A stretch of DNA of 64,000 bases from Mycolicibacterium brisbanense (GTDB lineage Bacteria > Actinomycetota > Actinomycetes > Mycobacteriales > Mycobacteriaceae), in assembly GCF_001570425.1 (NCBI RefSeq), contig NZ_BCSX01000018.1, positions 186,001 to 250,000 on the forward strand. Direction: 5' to 3'. Below are positions 59,923 to 64,000 of the stretch, piece after piece (position 1 is the first letter of the stretch; each line of letters opens with the position of its first letter). The notes under the pieces are model-generated. The model made no database searches. It was not told where the DNA came from and was given only the letters and a program-made list of their open reading frames with translations. Made by a program: the position numbers and the translations under genes.

Positions 59923-60020
59923 GCGCCAGGACTATAGCGACACCGACCAACAGGAGGGTGGATTATCAACGGCCAGCCGGGCTCTAACGCGGTGTCATCC
60001 GCCTACAGTGCGGCCGCGCC

Positions 60021-60374
60021 TCAGACGTTGTTGAAGATGATGAACAACGCACTGATCAGCTCGTCATGGATGACGAAGTAGTTGGTCAGAATGAGCTCGT
60101 CGGGCAGGTTGGTTTTGTCGTAAGCGCCGTCGTAGCGGGCACGTAGCACGGTGAGCCCCGGACGTTCCTCGGACTCGATGACTTCCATCGTGACGCGGTC
60201 GCCGACGATCTCGGCGGCCACCCACGCGCGAATGGATTGGTGGTCCGCGAACTCTCGATGATTGTCGTTGACGATGGCGCCCGGGGAGAATGTGCCCATC
60301 ACGGCATCGATGTCGAAGGCGTTGACCGCGTCGACATAGCGCTGTGCGGCCGGGGTGATGCGAGTAGTAGTCAT
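60021..60374 (-). CDS. SnoaL/NTF2-like family protein
   Basis: A 117-residue NTF2-fold protein: AAQRYVDAVNAFDIDAVMGTFSPGAIVNDNHREFADHQSIRAWVA..., then RARYDGAYDKTNLPDELILTNYFVIHDELISAL. Ligand or reaction unknown. It is divergent from the MerR regulator, with MerR-type promoters on both sides of the intergenic region, so it is very likely under MerR control. Confidence 0.88.
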   Translation of the reverse strand: MTTTRITPAAQRYVDAVNAFDIDAVMGTFSPGAIVNDNHREFADHQSIRAWVAAEIVGDRVTMEVIESEERPGLTVLRARYDGAYDKTNLPDELILTNYFVIHDELISALFIIFNNV

Positions 60375-60380
60375 CTTGTC

Positions 60381-60411
60381 AGCCTCAGCCTCCCCCCTGG
60401 CGGAGAGTCAA
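60381..60411 (-). promoter_or_regulatory. MerR-type promoter of SnoaL-like gene
   Basis: On the minus strand -35 TTGACT (60411-60406), a 19-bp spacer containing CTCC...GGGGAG, and -10-like GAGGCT (60386-60381). The long spacer with internal dyad is the MerR-family hallmark. Confidence 0.6.
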
Positions 60412-60426
60412 GCCAAGAGCCTCGTG

Positions 60427-60457
60427 TTGACTCTCCCGTGGGGAGAGACTTCACACT
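60427..60457 (+). promoter_or_regulatory. MerR-type promoter of merR-SDR operon
   Basis: -35 TTGACT (60427-60432), 19-bp spacer containing the dyad CTCTCCC-GTG-GGGAGAG (60431-60447), -10-like CACACT (60452-60457). The GTG start at 60464 lies about seven bases beyond, so the transcript would be leaderless. Confidence 0.7.
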
Positions 60458-60463
60458 GAGTCT

Positions 60464-61276
60464 GTGACCAATGCACTGTCGATCGGCGATTTCTCCCGAA
60501 TGACGCAACTGTCGGTGAAGACGTTGCGGCATTACCACGAGGTGGGGCTGCTGGAGCCGGACCGAGTGGATCCGGCCACCAGCTACCGGTATTACCTACC
60601 CGAGCAGGTTGCGACCGCCCAGGTGGTGCGTCGGCTTCGCGAACTGGGCATGCCCGTCGCCGATGTGCGCGCTGTGCTGAGTTCCGCGCCGGCCGACCGC
60701 AACGCACTGATCAGCGGCCACCTCAAACGGCTGGAGACACAGCTCGCCGCGACGCGCAGCGCCGTCGAGTCGCTGCGTGCAATCCTGGAACGCCCGGTCA
60801 CACACATCGAACATCGAAGTGTCGCAGCAGTATCGGCTGCCGTGATCGAGGAAACGGTCGATCGCGACGACCTGTTGCCGTGGTGGCAGGGCGCCGTGGG
60901 GGAGTTGCGCGCGACGGTGGCGGCCGATAATCGTCTGACCTCCACCGGCGCGCCCGCGGCGTTATTCGGGTTCGACATCTTTTCCCGTGACCGAGGCAAT
61001 GCGACAGTCTTCATCCCGGTCGATGGTGAGGTGCGGCCAGTCGGCCGAGTACGGTCCGCGACGATTCCCGCTGCCGAACTGGCGGTCGTGCACCACCGTG
61101 GTCCGCACGACGATGTTGATCTCGCCTACAGTGCACTCGGTGAGCACGCGACCCGTCACGAGATCAGCGTCGAAGGCCCTCTGCGCGAATACTACGACGT
61201 ATTCTCCTGGGACACAGACGATTCCGCACAGTGGGTGACCACGCTGTGCTGGCCGGTCTTTCGGGCCGACGCGTGA
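60464..61276 (+). CDS. MerR-family regulator with GyrI-like effector domain
   Basis: A 270-residue regulator of the BmrR/TipA type. The N-terminal MerR HTH is [40 protein letters not shown] coiled-coil dimer helix follows (about 75-110), then a GyrI-like multidrug-binding domain (about 120-270). GTG 60464 has no ribosome site and is probably leaderless. Its promoter and the divergent one carry matching dyads. Its stop overlaps the SDR start (GTGA). Confidence 0.93.
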   Translation: MTNALSIGDFSRMTQLSVKTLRHYHEVGLLEPDRVDPATSYRYYLPEQVATAQVVRRLRELGMPVADVRAVLSSAPADRNALISGHLKRLETQLAATRSAVESLRAILERPVTHIEHRSVAAVSAAVIEETVDRDDLLPWWQGAVGELRATVAADNRLTSTGAPAALFGFDIFSRDRGNATVFIPVDGEVRPVGRVRSATIPAAELAVVHHRGPHDDVDLAYSALGEHATRHEISVEGPLREYYDVFSWDTDDSAQWVTTLCWPVFRADA

Positions 61277-62043
61277 ACGCGCTGCAGGGCCGTCGCGCCG
61301 TCGTGACCGGCGGAACCAAAGGTGCCGGAGCCGCGATCGTGGCCCGGCTGCGGTCGGCGGGAGCGCATGTGACCGCCGTGGCCCGTCATCGGCCGGCCGA
61401 TACCCATCCGGCCGACGATTTCGTCGTCGCCGACCTCGCCTCCGCGCCGGACGTCGAGGCCGTGGCCGCCCACGTTCGCGACAGCGGGGGCGTGCAGATC
61501 TTGGTTCATGTCGCCGGCGGGTCCGGTGCACCCTCGGGTGGTTTCGCCGCGATGACCGACCAGGACTGGGTCGACGAGCTCAACCTCAACCTGCTCGCCG
61601 CGGTCCGGTTGGACCGTGCGCTGCTACCGACGATGGTCGACGCAGGTGCCGGCGCGGTCGTACATATCGGATCGATCCAGAGCCGGCTGCCGCTCTACGA
61701 CGGGACCCTCGGATATGCGGCGGCCAAGGCCGCGTTGCGGTCCTACAGCAAGGGTCTCGCGAACGAGTTGGCCCCCAAGGGTATTCGCGTCAACACGGTG
61801 TCACCGGGATTCATCCAGACGGGTGCGGCAGATGCACTGATCGACCGCATCGCCGCAGCCGGCGATGGGAACCGCAAATCGGCACTGGAATCTCTGATGG
61901 CGGCTCTCGGAGGGATCCCACTGGGTCGGCCCGCCCAGCCCACAGAGATCGCCGAGGTGGTGGCGTTCCTGGTATCGGACGCCGCATCCTCGATCGTGGG
62001 GGCCGACATCGTGGTCGACGGCGGAACGGTGCCGACGGTATAG
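61273..62043 (+). CDS. SDR-family oxidoreductase
   Basis: A 256-residue classical SDR. It has [15 protein letters not shown] (nucleotide binding), [12 protein letters not shown] (in place of NNAG), catalytic Ser in HIGSIQS, Tyr-Lys in [17 protein letters not shown] and a typical C-terminal VVDGGTVP. Start GTG 61273 overlaps the MerR stop by four bases, so the two are cotranscribed. Substrate unknown. Confidence 0.92.
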   Translation: MNALQGRRAVVTGGTKGAGAAIVARLRSAGAHVTAVARHRPADTHPADDFVVADLASAPDVEAVAAHVRDSGGVQILVHVAGGSGAPSGGFAAMTDQDWVDELNLNLLAAVRLDRALLPTMVDAGAGAVVHIGSIQSRLPLYDGTLGYAAAKAALRSYSKGLANELAPKGIRVNTVSPGFIQTGAADALIDRIAAAGDGNRKSALESLMAALGGIPLGRPAQPTEIAEVVAFLVSDAASSIVGADIVVDGGTVPTV

Positions 62044-62101
62044 GAACGGCTTTCTCGCTGCGGATGGTGATCAGTGTGCAGGTGAAGTCAGTCGTGTGAG
62101 T

Positions 62102-62989
62102 TCAGGCGAAGATGCCACGGCGGGCTGCCTCGGTAGAGCTGGCAATGGCTTCGTGGTAGGTCTTCCCGCGGCTGAGTCCCATCACCCGACCGAACCAGCG
62201 ATGGCGGGCCAGCCCGGTGACGATGAGATCGCCCAGGCGCGAGGACACCGCCTCGGTGAGAAGCAGCACTGTGACGATCCTGGGTATTACTAAGCGGCGC
62301 TTGCCGCGGCGAACGGCCGTGACCACCGCGCGAGCGACGTCATCAGCCGACAGCGGGGTCAGATAGCGGAACGCCGGCGGCATATCGGTTTCGTCGACCT
62401 TCTCCAACAGCGCGGTGGCGGTAAGCGCCGGATAGATCACCGACACCTTGACGTTGGTGCCGGCCAACTCCTGACGTAGTGCATCGGAGAATCCCGACAT
62501 CGCGTGCATGACCAGTCCGTACGCGCCAAACCGGGCGATGGCCTTCCGCCCCATCACCGAGGACATGTTGACCACTGTGCCCGAGCCTTGACGACGCATG
62601 ATGGGGAGCACCTCCTGGGTGAGTCTGATCGCACCGAACAGGCTGGCCTGCAGGATGTCTCGGGCGTCATCGGCGAACGTCGGCGATTCGACGGCGCCGA
62701 CCTTGGCGATGCCGGCGTTGTTGACCAGTACGTCGATCCTGCCGAATCGCTCCAGGGTGGCGGTGACCAACGTGCTCACCGCATCCGGGGATGTCACGTC
62801 GGTCGGCACTGGCAGCGCCACCCCGCCGGACTGGCGTATTCGTTGTGCAACCTCCTCGAGGAGTCCGGCCGACCGCGCAACCAGGACTACCGAGGCCCCT
62901 TCCCTGGCGAAGGCCAGGGCCATAGCTCTGCCGATTCCTTGGGACGCGCCGCTGATGACGACGACCTTGTCCGCGAAATGACGCTTCAT
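62102..62989 (-). CDS. SDR-family protein with Lys-to-Met change in active site
   Basis: A 295-residue SDR-like protein: SGASQGIGRAMALAF, NNAG at 90-93, MSS at 142-144. The YxxxK motif reads Tyr157-GLV-Met161 (AYGLVMHAMSG). The catalytic Lys is thus replaced by Met, so normal SDR activity is doubtful unless another residue substitutes. It has a hydrophobic C-terminal region (IPRIVTVLLLTEAV) often found in membrane-associated SDRs. ATG 62989 has AAAGGAG. A MarR operator lies immediately upstream. Confidence 0.88.
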   Translation of the reverse strand: MKRHFADKVVVISGASQGIGRAMALAFAREGASVVLVARSAGLLEEVAQRIRQSGGVALPVPTDVTSPDAVSTLVTATLERFGRIDVLVNNAGIAKVGAVESPTFADDARDILQASLFGAIRLTQEVLPIMRRQGSGTVVNMSSVMGRKAIARFGAYGLVMHAMSGFSDALRQELAGTNVKVSVIYPALTATALLEKVDETDMPPAFRYLTPLSADDVARAVVTAVRRGKRRLVIPRIVTVLLLTEAVSSRLGDLIVTGLARHRWFGRVMGLSRGKTYHEAIASSTEAARRGIFA

Positions 62990-63001
62990 GCGATTCTCCT
63001 T

Positions 63002-63018
63002 TGGTGTAGATACAACAT
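63002..63018. promoter_or_regulatory. MarR operator copy upstream of SDR gene
   Basis: TTGGTGTAGATACAACA, 13-29 bases upstream of the SDR ATG. 15 of 17 positions match the site upstream of the MarR gene (63507-63523, reverse complement TTGGTGTATATGCAACA). An internal dyad GTGTA..TACAAC is visible. Confidence 0.75.
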
Positions 63019-63056
63019 TGGGACGAAAGCGGGTGGCGTGCCTGGTGGCGCGAAAG

Positions 63057-63497
63057 TCAGCCCGTCGGCAGGTCGCCGACCGTGTTGGCGAGGGCTCTCA
63101 CCGCGCGTACGCCTTGAGCTCCAAGGAGTTCGGTGGCCTGTTCTTGAGCTCGGCGCCAGTCGGGTAGCGCGGCCTGGATCTTCTTGCGACCCGAGGGCGT
63201 CAATTCGATTTCCCGGATGCCCTTCGCGTCCGACGACACGGCTTGTACCCAGCCGTGCTTGAGCATGGGGCTCAAGTTGCGGCTGACCGTCGATCTGTCC
63301 AGCAGCAGAAGCTCGCCCAATCGGGCCGGCGGGCATGGGCCTACCTTGCCGAGGGCTGCCAGCAAGTTGAGTTGGGCGATGCTCAGGCCATGGATGTCCA
63401 GGGCGTGTTCATAGAGGCCGGTCGTGGCCCGGCCAATGAGTCTGATGCGAAACGCTATGCAGTCGTCGACGATTTCGTCGACGGGTGAAACACCCAT
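63057..63497 (-). CDS. MarR-family transcriptional regulator
   Basis: A 146-residue MarR regulator. The HTH region is LSIAQLNLLAALGKVGPCPPARLGELLLLDRSTVSRNLSPMLKHGW and the wing is SSDAKGIREIELTPSGRKKI. It lies immediately upstream of the SDR gene in the same direction. Matching 17-bp operators before both genes indicate autoregulation and control of the SDR. Confidence 0.9.
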   Translation of the reverse strand: MGVSPVDEIVDDCIAFRIRLIGRATTGLYEHALDIHGLSIAQLNLLAALGKVGPCPPARLGELLLLDRSTVSRNLSPMLKHGWVQAVSSDAKGIREIELTPSGRKKIQAALPDWRRAQEQATELLGAQGVRAVRALANTVGDLPTG

Positions 63498-63506
63498 GTC
63501 GACTAT

Positions 63507-63523
63507 TGTTGCATATACACCAA
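63507..63523. promoter_or_regulatory. MarR operator copy upstream of marR gene
   Basis: Plus-strand TGTTGCATATACACCAA, reverse complement TTGGTGTATATGCAACA, just upstream of the MarR start (63497). It pairs with the site at 63002-63018. Confidence 0.75.
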
Positions 63524-63576
63524 CGGCGCGCCAGGCGCGACTGTCCGTTATTGCGAAGGCGCGGATGTTGCGAGGC

Positions 63577-64000
63577 TTAGCGCGGTTGCGTGAGCGACGT
63601 GGTGGGTTCGGTTGCGCGCTGGATCAGCGCTATCGCCAACTCCTTGGCGTCTTCAAATGGTCGTAAATCGTTGAGAGAGGTGGCTAGTGCGCGGGCGCCC
63701 TCGAACAGCACGGCGAGTTGCCGTCCCAGGGTTTCGGGCTGGGACGCGCCCGCTTCGGCCGCTGTTTCGACCAGGCGCGCGATAAATTCCCGCTTGTGCC
63801 GCTCGACCGCAGCGGATGCCTCGGGCAGCGTCCCGGCCGATTCGACGGCGGCGTTGTGCAGCGGGCAGCCGCGGACGACTCTCGCCGAAGCTGAGCCCGC
63901 TGGGTGTTCGCTGAACAGACGTAGGAGACGCTCCCGTGCGCTGAGGTCGCGGCGCTCCAGCACCGTCTCGCCGAGGATCGCCGAGTCGGCCCCGATGCGC
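63577..64000 (-). CDS. TetR-family regulator, N-terminus outside window
   Basis: The C-terminal 140 residues are visible; the frame stays open past position 64000. It contains ERLLRLFSEHPAGSASARVVRGCPLHNAAVESA... and the helix LGRQLAVLFEGARALATSL, typical of TetR ligand domains of the RGCxxxNxxxE group. The HTH is not in the window. Ends at 63577. Confidence 0.82.
   Translation of the reverse strand, partial: RIGADSAILGETVLERRDLSARERLLRLFSEHPAGSASARVVRGCPLHNAAVESAGTLPEASAAVERHKREFIARLVETAAEAGASQPETLGRQLAVLFEGARALATSLNDLRPFEDAKELAIALIQRATEPTTSLTQPR

Noticed and set aside
1..64000. tRNA, rRNA or CRISPR array
   Set aside because: No cloverleaf-like sequence, rRNA core or regularly spaced repeats were found by eye on either strand.

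Overview
The window looks like chromosomal DNA of a rapidly growing mycobacterium (Mycolicibacterium type). Supporting signs are the high GC content with GC-rich third codon positions, a maleylpyruvate-isomerase-type (mycothiol-linked) protein, a cutinase, an MPT63-like secreted antigen, an F420-type LLM oxidoreductase, a soluble acyl-ACP desaturase, a CsbD protein, Sec/lipobox lipoproteins, a SigF-like promoter and several apparently leaderless GTG starts. No rRNA, tRNA, CRISPR array, insertion sequence or phage gene was seen.

Layout. 1-6.2 kb: the end of an AdhP-type alcohol dehydrogenase, a VOC protein, a DinB/MPI-like protein, then a minus-strand operon of a Pro-rich membrane protein, an MFS transporter and a CitA/DcuS-type sensor kinase with its response regulator. 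6.2-15.6 kb: small hydrolases (alpha/beta, metallo-beta-lactamase, cutinase, serine beta-lactamase-like), secreted proteins and one frameshifted gene. 15.7-23 kb: an XRE regulator divergent from a carboxymuconolactone decarboxylase, a Tat/lipobox Rieske protein, a DoxX-like membrane protein, phenylalanine 4-monooxygenase, an MPT63-like protein, a YceH-methyltransferase fusion, a PIN toxin and a stand-alone CBM2 protein. 23-30.3 kb: a complete urease cluster (ureAB fused, C, G, D, E, F), a LuxR regulator and an AmiS/UreI urea channel. The regulator is flanked on both sides by near-identical mirror-image promoters that each start with a small leader ORF. 30.3-35 kb: a PaaK-like ligase, a tiny DUF3349-like gene, a lipoprotein of the cyclohexadienyl dehydratase (PheC) family, an LGFP-like lipoprotein, CsbD and MarR. 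35.2-42.6 kb: one long plus-strand operon for oxidation of a sugar or polyol (SDR, ThDP enzyme, gluconate-dehydrogenase-like small subunit, GMC flavoprotein, enolase-superfamily enzyme). 42.7-51.9 kb: acyl-ACP desaturase with a TetR-type operator, zincin, NDH-2, hemerythrin with a SigF-like promoter, GNAT, GMC oxidoreductase, and an esterase/TetR divergent pair. 52.4-55.8 kb: an island of lower GC with an MpaB/Lcp-type oxygenase, AraC regulator and PobA-like hydroxylase. 55.9-64 kb: LLM oxidoreductase, APH-like kinase, alpha/beta hydrolase, a terpene-cyclase-like toroid protein, a MerR-controlled divergon, a MarR-controlled SDR and a truncated TetR.

The strongest regulatory observations are (1) a bipartite element (palindrome GCTTGTGCGCACAAGC plus TGCGCATTGTGCTCA) recurring at four loci: upstream of the transporter operon, the kinase gene, a small secreted-protein gene and the PheC-like/PaaK-like divergon. 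It suggests a small undescribed regulon, possibly run by the two-component system in the same window. (2) The mirrored urea module around the LuxR gene. (3) Clear operator pairs for MerR, MarR and TetR regulators.
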